A stretch of DNA of 64,000 nt from Rickettsia rhipicephali str. 3-7-female6-CWPP (GCF_000284075.1 NC_017042.1:682001-746000); one strand, 5' to 3'. Shown: positions 40,801 through 51,434, numbered from the stretch's first letter. Made by a program: numbers and translations. The notes: a model not told the origin generated them from the sequence alone.

Positions 40801-41148
40801 TTAAACGGTTTCATCAGTATTAATAGTATTTCCTAAAGTCTCAGTATTAGCATTACTATCTGCCGGTCCACTAAATGTTATTGTACCAAGTTTGTTGTCA
40901 TAACTAATAGTTGGACCACTAAATAAGCCTGCATCACTGTAGTCAATGGTCAGACTATTTAAACCGTTAGATGCGGCTATGTCACTGTTAAGTTTAAAAA
41001 TGCGAGGATTATCAGTAGGCTCAAGGTCTTTATGTTTTATTACTAATGGTGCCTCAATGTTAATATTTAATGTATTTGCACCTATTGGCGTTATTGTAAC
41101 TAATTTAGTATCAACAAATGAGTGATTGATATCTGAGATTTTTAACAT
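40801..41148 (-). CDS. Small protein of unknown function
   Basis: A 115-residue acidic, beta-strand-rich frame (LKISDINHSFVDTKLVTITP; IGANTLNINIEAPLVIKHKD) with no signal peptide and no cysteine. The C-terminal half (LFSGPTISYDNKLGTITFSG) looks like an immunoglobulin- or adhesin-like strand repeat. I recognise no family. It ends just outside a repeat cluster, so its 3' end may be truncated. It stands between manB and miaA on the same strand. Confidence 0.45.
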   Translation of the reverse strand: MLKISDINHSFVDTKLVTITPIGANTLNINIEAPLVIKHKDLEPTDNPRIFKLNSDIAASNGLNSLTIDYSDAGLFSGPTISYDNKLGTITFSGPADSNANTETLGNTINTDETV

Positions 41149-41218
41149 ATTATTTTTCTTTATATTAATTTAATGTAAGAAAAATATATAAAATAATATT
41201 TTAGAAAGCAATAATGTT

Positions 41219-42607
41219 TTAATAATTAATTAATAACCCATATTTTTCAAGATATTTATTAATTATAGTGATTATTTCCTCTAAACCATTCTTACTATCT
41301 GATTCAGCCCTTGCAACTATAATAGATTCGGTATTAGAGCTACGCAAGAGCCACCAACCATTTACAGTATTTACCCGTACACCGTCTATATCATTAAACT
41401 CTATTTTCTCTTCTAATGATTTTTCTTTAATCTCTTTAATAATTTGTGATTTTAACTCTGAAGGAACAAAAATTTTAATTTCCGGTGTACTATAGCTTTT
41501 CGGTACATCTTCTATTATCTCATCTAGAGTTTTACTTGATCTACTAAGTAAATCTAAAAATCTAAGACCTGCATAAATTGCATCGTCAAAACCAAAATAT
41601 TTATCGGCAAAGAATATATGCCCGCTCATTTCGCCAGCGAGTAAAGCCTTTGTCTCAAGCATTTTGCTTTTAATAAAAGGATGACCTGTTCGCCATATTA
41701 TAGGATGTCCTCCATATGATTTTATTTTAGCGACTATAAATTGGCTGACTTTTACATCAACTATTATAGTTGCGTTTGGATTTTCCTTTAAAATATCCTC
41801 AGCAAAAATGCATAAAATTTGATCACCAAATAATATTTTACCGCTTGAGCTTATAATGCCGATTCTATCACCGTCACCGTCAAAAGCTATACCAAGGTCA
41901 CAATTTTGTTCTTTAACCACTTTTATTAGCTCCTGCAAATTAGCAGGATTTGTAGGATCAGGATGATGGCTTGGAAAATTCCCGTCAATCTTACTATGTA
42001 TGATTATATTCTTGTTTGAGAGATGCTTTTTAAGTTCTTCAACAATATCGCCGGTTGCTCCATTGCCGCAATCCCAAGCTACTTTTAATTTTGGATTAAT
42101 GTTTATTCCATCTAAAATACGTTTTAGGTATTTAGATTGTATATTATGGATTCCTGCTTTCGCAGGAATGACATAAGGGGATGGTGGTGTGGTATTGGAG
42201 TAGTTATCCAAAATCTTAGTCAATAACTCCTGTATCTGATCACCGAAAAAAGGTTTACCGTTTTGTAGTATTTTAAAGCCGTTATCGTCACGAGGATTGT
42301 GTGACCCCGTGACCATAATACTACCGGCGGGCGTAAAGTGTTTATCGGCAAAATATAAAACCGGCGTTGGAACTACGCCAATATTTATGATTTCAGCCCC
42401 TACATTAGTTAATCCTAGTTCTAAAGCTTTACAAAGGGTAGGGGAGCTAAGCCGACCGTCTAAACCGACACAGATTTTATCGTTATCTTTCGTTATAGTC
42501 ATCTCGGCAAAACCAAAGCCGATTTTATAAGCTACTTCTTCCGTTAAATCTTTAAGGCTATTGCCTCTTATATCATAAGCCCTAAAAATTTCTTTGTTAA
42601 TTTGCAT
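41219..42607 (-). CDS. manB: Phosphomannomutase/phosphoglucomutase with repeat insert
   Basis: Alpha-D-phosphohexomutase family enzyme interconverting hexose 6- and 1-phosphates for surface glycan precursors. The phosphoserine is Ser102 in TGSHNPRDDNG, the metal loop is DGDGDRIG at about 248, the sugar-specificity loop is GEMSGHIFF, and the phosphate site RSSNTES is near the C-terminus. Between domains 1 and 2, at about residues 143-154, a short family A repeat is translated as YVIPAKAGIH. This surface-loop position is probably tolerated. The alternative name is pgm; substrate preference is not decided by sequence. Confidence 0.88.
   Translation of the reverse strand: MQINKEIFRAYDIRGNSLKDLTEEVAYKIGFGFAEMTITKDNDKICVGLDGRLSSPTLCKALELGLTNVGAEIINIGVVPTPVLYFADKHFTPAGSIMVTGSHNPRDDNGFKILQNGKPFFGDQIQELLTKILDNYSNTTPPSPYVIPAKAGIHNIQSKYLKRILDGININPKLKVAWDCGNGATGDIVEELKKHLSNKNIIIHSKIDGNFPSHHPDPTNPANLQELIKVVKEQNCDLGIAFDGDGDRIGIISSSGKILFGDQILCIFAEDILKENPNATIIVDVKVSQFIVAKIKSYGGHPIIWRTGHPFIKSKMLETKALLAGEMSGHIFFADKYFGFDDAIYAGLRFLDLLSRSSKTLDEIIEDVPKSYSTPEIKIFVPSELKSQIIKEIKEKSLEEKIEFNDIDGVRVNTVNGWWLLRSSNTESIIVARAESDSKNGLEEIITIINKYLEKYGLLINY
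42147..42174. repeat. Half-length family A repeat inside manB
   Basis: TGGATTCCTGCTTTCGCAGG continuing to AATGACAT, the same arm as in the 3928-4044 element, in frame within manB. Confidence 0.8.
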
Positions 42608-42638
42608 AGAAAACTGTTTTGAATATTATTACATGGCT

Positions 42639-42721
42639 CTTATGTCATTCCTGCAAAAGAGCCTTGTTGCATGGCTCGGAAAACCTACTCGATGTCATTC
42701 CCACGTAGGCGGGAATGACAT
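42639..42721. repeat. Mixed RPE-type repeat upstream of manB
   Basis: ATGTCATTCCTGCAAAAGAG and, 60 bp on, ATGTCATTCCCACGTAGGCG ... GGGAATGACAT, joined by GTTGCATGGCTCGG. It looks like two broken family A units between manB and lptB. Confidence 0.6.
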
Positions 42722-42777
42722 AAAACAATCCATGCAACAACATCTGCAAGTCGCTCGCAATGACGAATTTGCATAGT

Positions 42778-43500
42778 CTAGAAACTAAAGCTCTCACCTA
42801 AATACACTTCCTTAACTTTCTTGCTATTTGCTATTTCCTTAGCGCTTCCTTCTAATAATACTTTACCTTCAAAAATAACATAAGCACGGTCGACTATATC
42901 TAGAGTGTCACGTACGTTATGGTCGGTAATTAATATACCTATATTAAATTCACGTAAATAAGTAATTAGATTTTTGATATCGGAAATAGCAAGCGGGTCA
43001 ATACCGGCAAGCGGTTCATCAAGCATGATAAATTTAGGCTCTATTGCAAGTGCACGTGCAATCTCAAGCCTACGCCTTTCACCACCTGATAAGCTAGCAG
43101 CGGATAAATCTTTTAAATGCACTATTGCAAACTTCTCTAACAAATTATGGGTTTTTTGTTCAATTACTTCTTTATCATTTTCAGATATCTCAACTACAGC
43201 CTTAATATTATCTTCAACCGACAATCCCCGAAATATCGAAGGTTCTTGAAGAAGATAGCCGATTCCAAGCCTTGCTCGTAAATAAATAGGCAAGTTGGTA
43301 ATATTTATATCATTTAAAAGTAATTGCCCTGAGCCCGGTTTCATTAAACCGATAATAATGTTAAAGCAAGTTGTTTTACCGGCTCCATTCGGACCGAATA
43401 AACCAACTATCTCTCCTTGTTTTATATTCAGAGATATATCAGTTAATATATTCCTTTTTTTGTAGGATTTTGATATATTTTTAACGTGTAAGCTGTCCAT
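42778..43500 (-). CDS. lptB: LPS export ABC transporter ATPase
   Basis: Cytoplasmic ATPase of the LptBFGC complex driving LPS extraction from the inner membrane. Walker A GPNGAGKTT is at residues 36-44, the Q-loop is YLLQEPSIFRGLSV, the signature LSGGERRRLEIARAL is at about 137, Walker B is FIMLDEPLAGIDP and the switch His is in ILITDHNVRDTL. The 240 residues match LptB. It closes the kdsD-lptC-lptA-lptB cluster, separated from lptA by a family C repeat. Confidence 0.95.
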   Translation of the reverse strand: MDSLHVKNISKSYKKRNILTDISLNIKQGEIVGLFGPNGAGKTTCFNIIIGLMKPGSGQLLLNDINITNLPIYLRARLGIGYLLQEPSIFRGLSVEDNIKAVVEISENDKEVIEQKTHNLLEKFAIVHLKDLSAASLSGGERRRLEIARALAIEPKFIMLDEPLAGIDPLAISDIKNLITYLREFNIGILITDHNVRDTLDIVDRAYVIFEGKVLLEGSAKEIANSKKVKEVYLGESFSF

Positions 43501-43543
43501 CTTTTTTATTTGTTAAGATTTTGTTGCGTGGATTAATTTTCAA

Positions 43544-43665
43544 CGTCATTGCGAGAAAATTACGTAAGTAATTGATGAAGCAATCCAGTTAAAAATACTA
43601 ATCTTTAGCATTTTTTTTAATTATTTTCTGGATTGTCACACTTCTTGCAACCGCTTGCAATGACG
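43544..43665. repeat. Palindromic repeat (family C) between lptA and lptB
   Basis: CGTCATTGCGAGAAAATTAC to GCTTGCAATGACG, with inner AATACTAATCTTTAGCA-type pairs. It sits in the 180-bp gap between lptA and lptB. Confidence 0.75.
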
Positions 43666-43683
43666 TACCAACGATAAATAGCT

Positions 43684-44100
43684 CTATTTCTTAATAATAT
43701 CTACATAGTAGATTAGTTTATTAGTTTTTAAAACATTATCGTCACGCTGTAATATTACATTACCAAGTAGAATAAGTTGTTTATTATCAAAAAAATATTT
43801 AGCACTATCTGCAAGTAATAATTCATTATTTATTTTTCTTTCTACAGTCAATTTAGTAGGGACAACTATATGATCAATAGTTTGCTTTTCATCTATTGTT
43901 TTATAAAAAATATATAATTCTTTCGTTCTAAGTATCGCATTATCGAAGTACACAATAACATTTTCAAGATATGCTGCTTTTTGTTTGGTTCTATCAATAA
44001 TTAAACTATCAGATGTGATATGTAAATTTGAAATATTTTTATCATTAGCATATATTATGGTACTAATTATAAGAAGTAAAACAAGTTTAATAATAGACAT
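43684..44100 (-). CDS. lptA: LptA-like periplasmic LPS transport protein
   Basis: Periplasmic beta-jelly-roll (OstA/LptA) protein bridging LPS between membranes. The signal peptide is [18 protein letters not shown], followed by [40 protein letters not shown] and [20 protein letters not shown], the repeating strand pattern of the family. The native start is taken as 44100. An upstream in-frame ATG at 44268 would add 56 residues encoded mostly by an RPE1 element, placing them before the signal peptide, which is less plausible but possible. Confidence 0.82.
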   Translation of the reverse strand: MSIIKLVLLLIISTIIYANDKNISNLHITSDSLIIDRTKQKAAYLENVIVYFDNAILRTKELYIFYKTIDEKQTIDHIVVPTKLTVERKINNELLLADSAKYFFDNKQLILLGNVILQRDDNVLKTNKLIYYVDIIKK

Positions 44101-44238
44101 CTTTCCAAACTTCGCTTCTAGAGGTAATTTAGACGTCGAATCGGTGCTCGTATCCTCACGTACTTCTTTGTACGCTGCAGTGCTGCGTTCCATGCCTCCT
44201 TTAACTTCCTCTCTATAAGCTGGTTTGGAAAGATGTCT
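44095..44238. repeat. RPE1 element between lptC and lptA
   Basis: A 144-bp unit bounded by AGACATCTTTCCAAA and its exact complement TTTGGAAAGATGTCT. Read in the lptA frame it gives [20 protein letters not shown] and [20 protein letters not shown], the recognised RPE1 peptide pattern. It spans the lptC stop and the lptA start. Confidence 0.9.
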
Positions 44239-44833
44239 ATTCGGATAAATCGATGATTGTAGAGACATTGCCTTTAAAAATTATAATATTATTTTCATCT
44301 TTCGTATTAAAACTATCCGAAGTAATTGAAGAGTTTTTGTAAAGTAACTTAGCAGGGGAATGACCGGTTATATTCTTATTTACTAAATCAATCCTTGCAT
44401 CGTTAGTGTTAAATATGATCTCATCAAAAAAAAGTTTTACATCGTTTTTTAAATCTAATATGTTTGATTCTTCATCTAAAAAGCCTTCTTTCGCATTGAT
44501 AATAAGAGTTTGGTCTTGATTCACGTTATAAATAGCATTTATTATATCTAGTTTATATTTGTTATCCGACTCTTTTATAGCTCGTTCAGTTTTAATCTTA
44601 TACGCATTTAATTTTTTATTTACTCCTTCAAAAATTGAATCTTTCAATATAATATTATACTTTAAATCAAAATTTTTATTATCTTTTAAACTTTTTTTTG
44701 TAACATTAATATCGTTTTCTTCATTAATATAACCGCTTTTAATTAATATATATCCTATATACAAAATTCCAACTGTTATTAAAAGATATACAGATTTCCA
44801 AATTTTTTTTCGCCGTTTATAAGAAGAGGGCAT
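44237..44833 (-). CDS. lptC: LptC-like LPS export protein
   Basis: A bitopic inner-membrane protein with one N-terminal transmembrane helix ([18 protein letters not shown], about 14-31) and a periplasmic LptC/OstA-type beta domain ([57 protein letters not shown]). At 198 residues it matches LptC. It starts 5 bp after kdsD ends, and its stop lies at the edge of the RPE1 unit, so the 3' end is just spared. Confidence 0.82.
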   Translation of the reverse strand: MPSSYKRRKKIWKSVYLLITVGILYIGYILIKSGYINEENDINVTKKSLKDNKNFDLKYNIILKDSIFEGVNKKLNAYKIKTERAIKESDNKYKLDIINAIYNVNQDQTLIINAKEGFLDEESNILDLKNDVKLFFDEIIFNTNDARIDLVNKNITGHSPAKLLYKNSSITSDSFNTKDENNIIIFKGNVSTIIDLSE

Positions 44834-44838
44834 AGATT

Positions 44839-45801
44839 TTAGCTAACCCCTATGCATAGTAAATCATGAATATGAATAATGCCTATAATAATATTATTAT
44901 CATCAACAATCGGTATATTAGTGATATTCTTGGCTTTCATTAAATTTAAAGCCTCTTTTGCAAATATTTCCGATGAGATATGAATAGGGTTTTTGGTCAT
45001 AATGCTTGATGCTGTTTTTAAGTGGATTTGATCGTTAATATGACGACGTAAATCCCCATCGGTTATAATTCCCACCAAATTTTGGTTTTTATCTGTTACA
45101 AGCGTACAACCTAAACGTTTTTTATTCATAATAATTATAGTTTCGGCAAAGGAAGTATCTTCATATACTAAAGGTATTTCATCACCGCTACGCATTAGGT
45201 TTTTAATTTTTGTTAAATTAGCACCGATTGTACCTCCCGGATGATAAATTTTAAAATCATCTTTAGTAAAGCCTCGTTTTTCATGTATAACAGTTATTAA
45301 AGCATCACCGAGTGATAGCATGATTAAAGATGATATAGTAGGAGCTCCAATTACAGAAGCTTCCGGGTATTCAGGTACTATTAATAAAAAATCGCTTCTT
45401 TTAGCTAAAGTAGAATTTTTATTCATTGTCATTGCAGCAATTTTTATGGAAGAGTTCTTGCAATATTCAGTTATATTAAATAGTTCTTTAGTTTCACCGG
45501 AATTAGATAACATAATTACTAGATCATTTCTCGTCACCATACCTAAATCGCCGTGACTTGCTTCTGCCGGATGTAAATAAAAAGCAGGCATACCGGTTGA
45601 AGAAAAGCTAGCAGCTATTTTTCTTGCAATATAACCGCTTTTGCCTATGCCGGTTAGGATTATCCGTCCTTTGAAAGATAGTAAAAATTCTATAATTCTG
45701 TTAAAGTCTTCAGGGATATTTGCGGATAATTTTTCTAAAGCACTTGCTTCACTAGAAATAACCCTCTTTGCGATGATTTGGTAATTATTTGTGTCGGTCA
45801 T
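44839..45801 (-). CDS. kdsD: Arabinose-5-phosphate isomerase (KpsF/GutQ family)
   Basis: Converts ribulose 5-phosphate to arabinose 5-phosphate, the first committed step to Kdo. A SIS domain (about 35-165) carries [20 protein letters not shown], the [13 protein letters not shown] sugar-phosphate site and [10 protein letters not shown]. Two CBS domains follow (about 205-320: [38 protein letters not shown]). At 320 residues this is standard. It heads the lptC-lptA-lptB operon on the same strand. Confidence 0.94.
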   Translation of the reverse strand: MTDTNNYQIIAKRVISSEASALEKLSANIPEDFNRIIEFLLSFKGRIILTGIGKSGYIARKIAASFSSTGMPAFYLHPAEASHGDLGMVTRNDLVIMLSNSGETKELFNITEYCKNSSIKIAAMTMNKNSTLAKRSDFLLIVPEYPEASVIGAPTISSLIMLSLGDALITVIHEKRGFTKDDFKIYHPGGTIGANLTKIKNLMRSGDEIPLVYEDTSFAETIIIMNKKRLGCTLVTDKNQNLVGIITDGDLRRHINDQIHLKTASSIMTKNPIHISSEIFAKEALNLMKAKNITNIPIVDDNNIIIGIIHIHDLLCIGVS

Positions 45802-45814
45802 TTATTTACTCGTT

Positions 45815-45987
45815 GTCATACCGTGGCTTATCCACGGTATCCAGTAAATTATTAGTATTATGAGCTATTTTTGTGGATACCCGAACCGTCATTGCAAGCA
45901 GCCGTAGGCTGCACGGCAATCTCATGAAATAATAACAAACCCCTGAGATTGCTTCGTCAATTACTTCGTAATTTCCTCGCAATGACG
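45815..45987. repeat. Fused family B and family C repeats
   Basis: GTCATACCGTGGCTTATCCACGGTATCCAG-type family B sequence at 45815-45843 runs into a family C unit, CGTCATTGCAAGCAGCCGTA (45887) to CCTCGCAATGACG (45987). It separates kdsD from pnp. Confidence 0.7.
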
Positions 45988-46000
45988 ATTAAGCTTCATA

Positions 46001-48247
46001 TCAATTAAAATACTTACGTTCTGTAATTACTTCAGCAGTTTCAGCATTATTATCTTCATTCCAAGCTCGTTTTTTACTAGAATCATGTCGCTGCTCAGGT
46101 TCTGAATTGTCCTTAGCATTATTAACATTAGTTTTTGGCTTTGTATTATTTGAAGATTTATCTTTATCGGCATTTTTAATAGTTAATTTTGCTTTGCCTT
46201 TATTATCAAAGCCTATTAGCTTAACTTTTACTATATCGCCTTGTTTTAAAACACTGCTAACCGTTTCTATTCTTTCTTCTGAAATTTCACTAATATGAAC
46301 AAAGCCGTCTTTATTACCTAAATAATTAATAAAAGCACCGGAATCTAAGACTTTCATTACCGTACCGTTAAATATTTCACCGATTTCAGGTTCAGCGGCA
46401 ATAGCTTTAATTTTCTCTAAGGCAACTTTTAGCTTATCTTTATCTGAAGCATAAACAGACACCGTACCGTCATCGCTTATATCTATTTTAGCACCGCTAA
46501 TTTCACAAATTTCCTTTATTACTTTACCGCCCGGTCCTATAATATCTCTAATTTTATCCTTATCTATTTTTATAGTAGTAGTAGAAGGCGCATTTTTACT
46601 TAGTTCGTTATTTGGTTTACTGATAACTTTATTCATTTGCTCCAGTATATGCAAACGACCGAGTCGTGCTTGCTCTAAAGCTACTTTCATTATTTTAAAA
46701 TCTACTCCGGATATTTTGATATCCATTTGTAATGCAGTAATCCCTTCGCTAGTTCCTGCAACCTTAAAGTCCATATCACCAAAATAATCTTCATCGCCAA
46801 GAATATCCGATAATACGGCAAATTTTTTGCCTTCCTTAACAAGTCCCATAGCAATACCCGCAACCGGTGCTTTTATCGGTACGCCGGCATACATTAAAGC
46901 AAGAGAACTACCGCAAACAGTTGCCATTGAAGAAGAACCGTTAGACTCCGTAGTTTCGGCAACTACTCTAATAGAATAAGGAAATTGTACTTTATTAGGT
47001 AATATTGGATTAATAGCACGCCATGCGAGTTTACCGTGTCCGACTTCACGACGACTAGGTACTTTCATCGGCATTGCTTCATTTACAGAGTAGGGCGGAA
47101 AGATATAATTGAGCATAAAACGCTCTTTATACTCACCCTCTAAACTGTCAACTATCTGCTCATCTAAACTAGTACCGAATGTAGTACTAACTAAGCTTTG
47201 CGTTTCACCTCTAGTAAATAAAGCTGAACCATGTGCGGAAGGTAGTAAACCTATTTCACAAGCAATTTGTCTTATATCCGTGGTACTTCTTCCATCGATA
47301 CGTCTATTTTTTTCTAAAATCTCGTTACGTAATATATCTGATTCAATAGCTTTTAAAGCTGATTCGATTTGATAATTACTATATTTTTTATTTTCTATGT
47401 CGCTTACAAAATGTGTAAGAACTTTTTCAGGTATTAAATCTAAATGAGTGCTACGTTCTTGTTTAGATTTAATTGCAAAAGCTTGTTCAATTTCTTTTAC
47501 AAATAACTTCTCAATTTCTTTCTTTAATGAAGCAGGATATAAATCTTGCATTTCAAGTTTTGGTTTTTTAGCTTCTTCTGCTAGTTCTTTAATTATCTTT
47601 ATTACCGGCTGAAAGCTTTCAAATCCAAATTTTACGGCTTCTAACATTTGTTCTTCAGAAAGTAAATGAGCTTCCGATTCAACCATCATTACTGAATCTG
47701 ATGTTCCTGCAACTACTAAATCAAGCTGACTTGTTTTTAATAATTCAAGTGTCGGATTTAAAACAAATTCACCATTGATTAAACCTACTTTACTTGCTGC
47801 AACTATTTCTAGATAAGGAGCAGGGGATAGGCTAAGTGCAGCCGATGCACCGATAATTGCAAGTATATCTACCGGAGTTTCAGGATCATATGAAAGAACA
47901 CTGCAAGTTACATGCGTTTCATTCACAAAAGCTGGATGAAATAATGGTCTAATCGGTCTATCTATTAAACGAGATACTAAAACTTCTCTATCTGATGCTT
48001 TTCCCTCACGTTTAAAAAATCCCCCTGGTATCTTACCGGCAGCATATGCCATTTCTCTATAATTAATTGTTAAAGGAAAAAAACCTATACCCTCTTTTGC
48101 TTTGTTAGCTACTACTACCGTACATAACAAAACGGAATTACCCATTTTTACCGTAACTGCCCCGTCAGCTTGCCTTGCTATTTTACCTGTACTAAGCTCA
48201 AGAACTTTCCCGTTCCATGTAACACTCTTAGTTATTTCGTTAAACAT
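46001..48247 (-). CDS. pnp: Polyribonucleotide nucleotidyltransferase
   Basis: Phosphorolytic 3'-5' exoribonuclease of RNA decay. Two RNase PH domains (start: [20 protein letters not shown]; second: [17 protein letters not shown]; active site [20 protein letters not shown]) are followed by a KH domain ([20 protein letters not shown]) and an S1 domain ([20 protein letters not shown]). The 748 residues are full length, with a short basic/acidic C-terminal tail ([14 protein letters not shown]). It follows rpsO on the same strand with a family C repeat between them. Confidence 0.97.
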   Translation of the reverse strand: MFNEITKSVTWNGKVLELSTGKIARQADGAVTVKMGNSVLLCTVVVANKAKEGIGFFPLTINYREMAYAAGKIPGGFFKREGKASDREVLVSRLIDRPIRPLFHPAFVNETHVTCSVLSYDPETPVDILAIIGASAALSLSPAPYLEIVAASKVGLINGEFVLNPTLELLKTSQLDLVVAGTSDSVMMVESEAHLLSEEQMLEAVKFGFESFQPVIKIIKELAEEAKKPKLEMQDLYPASLKKEIEKLFVKEIEQAFAIKSKQERSTHLDLIPEKVLTHFVSDIENKKYSNYQIESALKAIESDILRNEILEKNRRIDGRSTTDIRQIACEIGLLPSAHGSALFTRGETQSLVSTTFGTSLDEQIVDSLEGEYKERFMLNYIFPPYSVNEAMPMKVPSRREVGHGKLAWRAINPILPNKVQFPYSIRVVAETTESNGSSSMATVCGSSLALMYAGVPIKAPVAGIAMGLVKEGKKFAVLSDILGDEDYFGDMDFKVAGTSEGITALQMDIKISGVDFKIMKVALEQARLGRLHILEQMNKVISKPNNELSKNAPSTTTIKIDKDKIRDIIGPGGKVIKEICEISGAKIDISDDGTVSVYASDKDKLKVALEKIKAIAAEPEIGEIFNGTVMKVLDSGAFINYLGNKDGFVHISEISEERIETVSSVLKQGDIVKVKLIGFDNKGKAKLTIKNADKDKSSNNTKPKTNVNNAKDNSEPEQRHDSSKKRAWNEDNNAETAEVITERKYFN

Positions 48248-48291
48248 CTATTTATCTCATTTCATAATTTATATTATATTGTATTCTACCA

Positions 48292-48372
48292 CGTCATTGT
48301 GAGGAAAATTACGAAGTAATCTCAGGATATTTGACGAGATTACCACGCAGCCTACGGCTGCTCGCAATGACG
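48292..48372. repeat. Palindromic repeat (family C) between rpsO and pnp
   Basis: CGTCATTGTGAGGAAAATTA to CTCGCAATGACG, with AATCTCAGGA / GAGATTACCACG inside. It occupies the rpsO-pnp gap, where E. coli has an RNase III processing hairpin. The palindrome could fold similarly in RNA. Confidence 0.7.
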
Positions 48373-48381
48373 ATCATCCAA

Positions 48382-48657
48382 CTACTTAATCTTTCTAATT
48401 CCTAGCTTACTTATTAAATCTAAATATTTGCTAACATTATTCTTTTTAATATAGTTAAGTAATCTGCGGCGACGCCCGACTAAAATTAATAATCCGCGTC
48501 TTGAAGTATGATCTTTATGGTTAGATTTAAAATGCTCGGTTAAATTATTGATTCTTTCAGTTAAAATAGCACATTGCACTGCACTTGAACCGGTATCATT
48601 TTCCGTTATAGCATATTCTTTAATTAATTGTTGTTTACGTTCTGTAGTAATCGACAT
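48382..48657 (-). CDS. rpsO: 30S ribosomal protein S15
   Basis: Primary 16S rRNA-binding protein (91 residues). The conserved signatures are [40 protein letters not shown] and [14 protein letters not shown], all intact. It lies downstream of truB, with 35 bp between them that include AAGGAGAAATTATCG just before the ATG, a good Shine-Dalgarno sequence. Confidence 0.98.
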   Translation of the reverse strand: MSITTERKQQLIKEYAITENDTGSSAVQCAILTERINNLTEHFKSNHKDHTSRRGLLILVGRRRRLLNYIKKNNVSKYLDLISKLGIRKIK

Positions 48658-48692
48658 CGATAATTTCTCCTTAAATATATAGACTTCCAGTT

Positions 48693-49730
48693 TTAAAAGA
48701 AGTCTTGTGTTAAATTAAATACTCGTAAAGAATTAAAGCAACTCTTGTTTAAGCTACCTATTGCAAGCAAAGTGTCTTTATAGCGAACCCATAAAAGATC
48801 AACAGACATCTTGCCAAACTCTACTTCTAGAGGTAATTTGTAAGTCAATCCGGTACTCGAATCCTCATGTACTAAAGTGTACGCTGTGGTGCTGCGTTCC
48901 GTGTTTCCTTCAAATTCCTCTCTATAAGCAAATTTGGCAAGATGTCTAAAGTCTTTTTCATAATTAAATAAACATTTCTGTCCATATTTAATTTGCTGTG
49001 CTTGGCTGTCAGTTGCATCAAGAACCAGGATGTCGTCCAGTATTGCTTCTATCTTTATACTTTTTTCCTCTAGGGAATTTTTGGTAATTTCGTCAGGCGA
49101 TTTAATTCGGATAGCATTTTCTTCTTTAAATATGCCAACCTGAGTACGGCGTAATTCTATCACAAATCCTAAACTTTGCAAGGACAATGCCAAATCTTCT
49201 GCTAAAGTCCTGATATAAGTACCTTTTGAGCATTCCGTATAGTATGTAGCGGTAGCATTTTTCTCATCAAAATTTAAACATTTTAGATCATAAATAGTTA
49301 TATTTCGTGGCTTTAATTCTACTGTTTTTCCCTCTCTAGCCAATTTATAAGCTCTTACACCGTTAACTTTAAGAGCTGAAAAAGCCGGCGGTATTTGTGT
49401 TACGTTACCGATAAATTTAGAACATACGGCATAAGCTTCTTCTTGAGAAGGGATACAATCTTTCGTTGCTATTACTTTACCGGCATAATCGCCACTATTG
49501 GTTTGCGTTCCGAATTTTACGGTAAAAATATAGGTTTTTCTAGCATCAATTAGCAGATGTATCAGCTTTGTAGCTTCACCTACGGCAAGCGGTAATATTC
49601 CTTCCGCTTCTACGTCTAAAGTACCGGCATGTCCTATCTTGGTTTTACCGAGTATTTTTTTTACTATGCTAACAAGTTGAGCAGAACTTATACCTCTTGG
49701 TTTATAAATATTTAACCAATAATTACTCAT
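48693..49730 (-). CDS. truB: tRNA pseudouridine-55 synthase with RPE1 insert
   Basis: Makes pseudouridine 55 in the T loop of tRNAs. The catalytic Asp39 is in [39 protein letters not shown] follows, and the family's [14 protein letters not shown] is present. A complete RPE1 unit (48804-48947) is translated in frame as residues about 261-309 ([32 protein letters not shown]), inside the C-terminal PUA-like part, before the native ending [20 protein letters not shown]. The catalytic domain is untouched, so activity is probably kept. Length 345 against about 295 without the insert. Confidence 0.93.
   Translation of the reverse strand: MSNYWLNIYKPRGISSAQLVSIVKKILGKTKIGHAGTLDVEAEGILPLAVGEATKLIHLLIDARKTYIFTVKFGTQTNSGDYAGKVIATKDCIPSQEEAYAVCSKFIGNVTQIPPAFSALKVNGVRAYKLAREGKTVELKPRNITIYDLKCLNFDEKNATATYYTECSKGTYIRTLAEDLALSLQSLGFVIELRRTQVGIFKEENAIRIKSPDEITKNSLEEKSIKIEAILDDILVLDATDSQAQQIKYGQKCLFNYEKDFRHLAKFAYREEFEGNTERSTTAYTLVHEDSSTGLTYKLPLEVEFGKMSVDLLWVRYKDTLLAIGSLNKSCFNSLRVFNLTQDFF
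48804..48947. repeat. RPE1 element inside truB
   Basis: 144 bp (48 codons) bounded by a perfect 15-bp inverted repeat AGACATCTTGCCAAA / TTTGGCAAGATGTCT, in frame with truB. Same family as 44095-44238 and 59106-59237. Confidence 0.92.
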
Positions 49731-49814
49731 TTTAATTTGATTTTAACTTGACTTAAATTTAGAAAATCTTTAATATATAACTCTAGCCAATAGCAAGATA
49801 GGTTAGACCAAATA

Positions 49815-51350
49815 ATGACGATTAACCCCAGTAATATAGAAGATTCTTTCTCTAAAATCAATAGCTGTTTTTCCAACCTTACCGATTATATCTGGCCTAT
49901 AAAACGCCATGAAGTTTCTAAATTTTTATTCATCACTTTATTAATGTTCTGTATTTTATTTATCCAAAATCTAATCAGAGCTTTAAAAGATAGTATTGTT
50001 ACTACTATGATCGGTGCCGAGACTATCTCGTTTTTGAAGTTTTGGGGAGTGATGCCGTCAGCTTTTTTAATGACTGCTATATATGTAAAGCTTGTTAATC
50101 AGATGAAAGCAGAAAATATATTTTATCTTATTATATCAATATTTTTAACATTCTTTGCTCTTTTTGCTTACGTTATTTTTCCAAATCATGAAATGCTGCA
50201 TTTAAGCCCTGTAACCGTTCAAAATTTAACGGCAAGTTTACCTAATTTAAAATGGTTTATATTGCTTTTATCAAAATGGGGTTTTTCGTTATTTTATATA
50301 ATAGCCGAATTATGGCCAAACGTAGTTTTCGCATTACTTTTTTGGCAGTTTGTTAATAATATTACTACAGTGGAAGAATCTCAAAGATTTTATCCGTTAT
50401 TCGGTTTACTTAGTCAAACAGGTATTTATTTAGCAGGGCAGTTTTTAGAAAATCTAAGTAATATTAATGATTACGTAACTAATAAATTTGCATTGCAATC
50501 GTCTTTTCATATACTTTCTATACAAATTATACTAACTATAGTATTAATTTTAGGAATAATAACTATTAAAACTTTTTGGTTGCTTAATCATAAAGTACTA
50601 GACAAAGAGCATATGGCGTTACTCAGGTTTAAAGCAAAGAAAAAATCTATGACTATTGCCGAAAGTTTTCAGATGCTTCTATCGTCAAGACATATTAGAT
50701 TAATTGCAACTTTGCTTATCTGCTATGGCATTGCCATTAATTTAGTAGAAGGTCCTTGGAAAGCAGCAGCTACTAAAATTTATAAAACTCCAACCGAATA
50801 TGCAGCTTTTATAGGAAGTTATTTGCGCTATACCGGAGTATTTACTATTTTATTTGTCGTACTTGGTTCAAATATAGTTAGAAGACTTGGCTGGTTTACG
50901 GCTGCTGTTATCACGCCTTTAATAGTTTTTATTACCGGTATATTATTTTTTGCCGTTAATAATTTTGAAAGATTTGCCGGCTTAATAATAGCAAATTTTA
51001 TTCTAACCGATCCTGCTTTAATTGCTATAACAATAGGTGCTATTCAAAATGTGCTTAGTAAATCAAGCAAATATACCTTATTTGATTCAACAAAAGAAAT
51101 GGCCTATGTTCCTTTAGATCCAGAAATAAAAATAAAAGGCAAAGCTGCTGCCGACGTGATAGGTACAAAACTCGGTAAATCTGGCAGTGCATTTTTACAA
51201 TCATTGATATTTATAATATTACCTTCCGCTAGTTATCAATCTATTTCCATCTGTTTAATGATTATATTTATAATTACTTGCTTAACCTGGCTTTGGGCAA
51301 CTAAAGCACTCAATGAAGAATATAAAAATTCTATTAAATTTTCTCAATAA
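49815..51350 (+). CDS. tlc4: Tlc-family nucleotide translocase (Tlc4 type)
   Basis: An ATP/ADP carrier-family protein (511 residues, about 11-12 transmembrane helices) of obligate intracellular bacteria. Family marks include KFLFITLLMFCILFIQNLIR and the first-loop KDSIVTTMIGAETISFLKFW, then GLLSQTGIYLAGQ, EGPWKAAATKIYKTPTEYAA and LFDSTKEMAYVPLDPEIKIK near the end. Placement next to sca4 corresponds to tlc4 of R. prowazekii, reported to carry CTP, UTP and GDP rather than exchange ATP/ADP. The substrate here is inferred from that synteny only. Confidence 0.9.
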   Translation: MTINPSNIEDSFSKINSCFSNLTDYIWPIKRHEVSKFLFITLLMFCILFIQNLIRALKDSIVTTMIGAETISFLKFWGVMPSAFLMTAIYVKLVNQMKAENIFYLIISIFLTFFALFAYVIFPNHEMLHLSPVTVQNLTASLPNLKWFILLLSKWGFSLFYIIAELWPNVVFALLFWQFVNNITTVEESQRFYPLFGLLSQTGIYLAGQFLENLSNINDYVTNKFALQSSFHILSIQIILTIVLILGIITIKTFWLLNHKVLDKEHMALLRFKAKKKSMTIAESFQMLLSSRHIRLIATLLICYGIAINLVEGPWKAAATKIYKTPTEYAAFIGSYLRYTGVFTILFVVLGSNIVRRLGWFTAAVITPLIVFITGILFFAVNNFERFAGLIIANFILTDPALIAITIGAIQNVLSKSSKYTLFDSTKEMAYVPLDPEIKIKGKAAADVIGTKLGKSGSAFLQSLIFIILPSASYQSISICLMIIFIITCLTWLWATKALNEEYKNSIKFSQ

Positions 51351-51434
51351 TAATATTAGTTTTTTCTTGATATTACTAAAATTTCTATATACTATCTTTG
51401 ACAGTATAACACAAACTGTGAAAAAGGATATGTT

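Noticed and set aside
42285..42776. Short plus-strand frames around the manB start
   Set aside because: They are antisense to manB or consist of repeat sequence.
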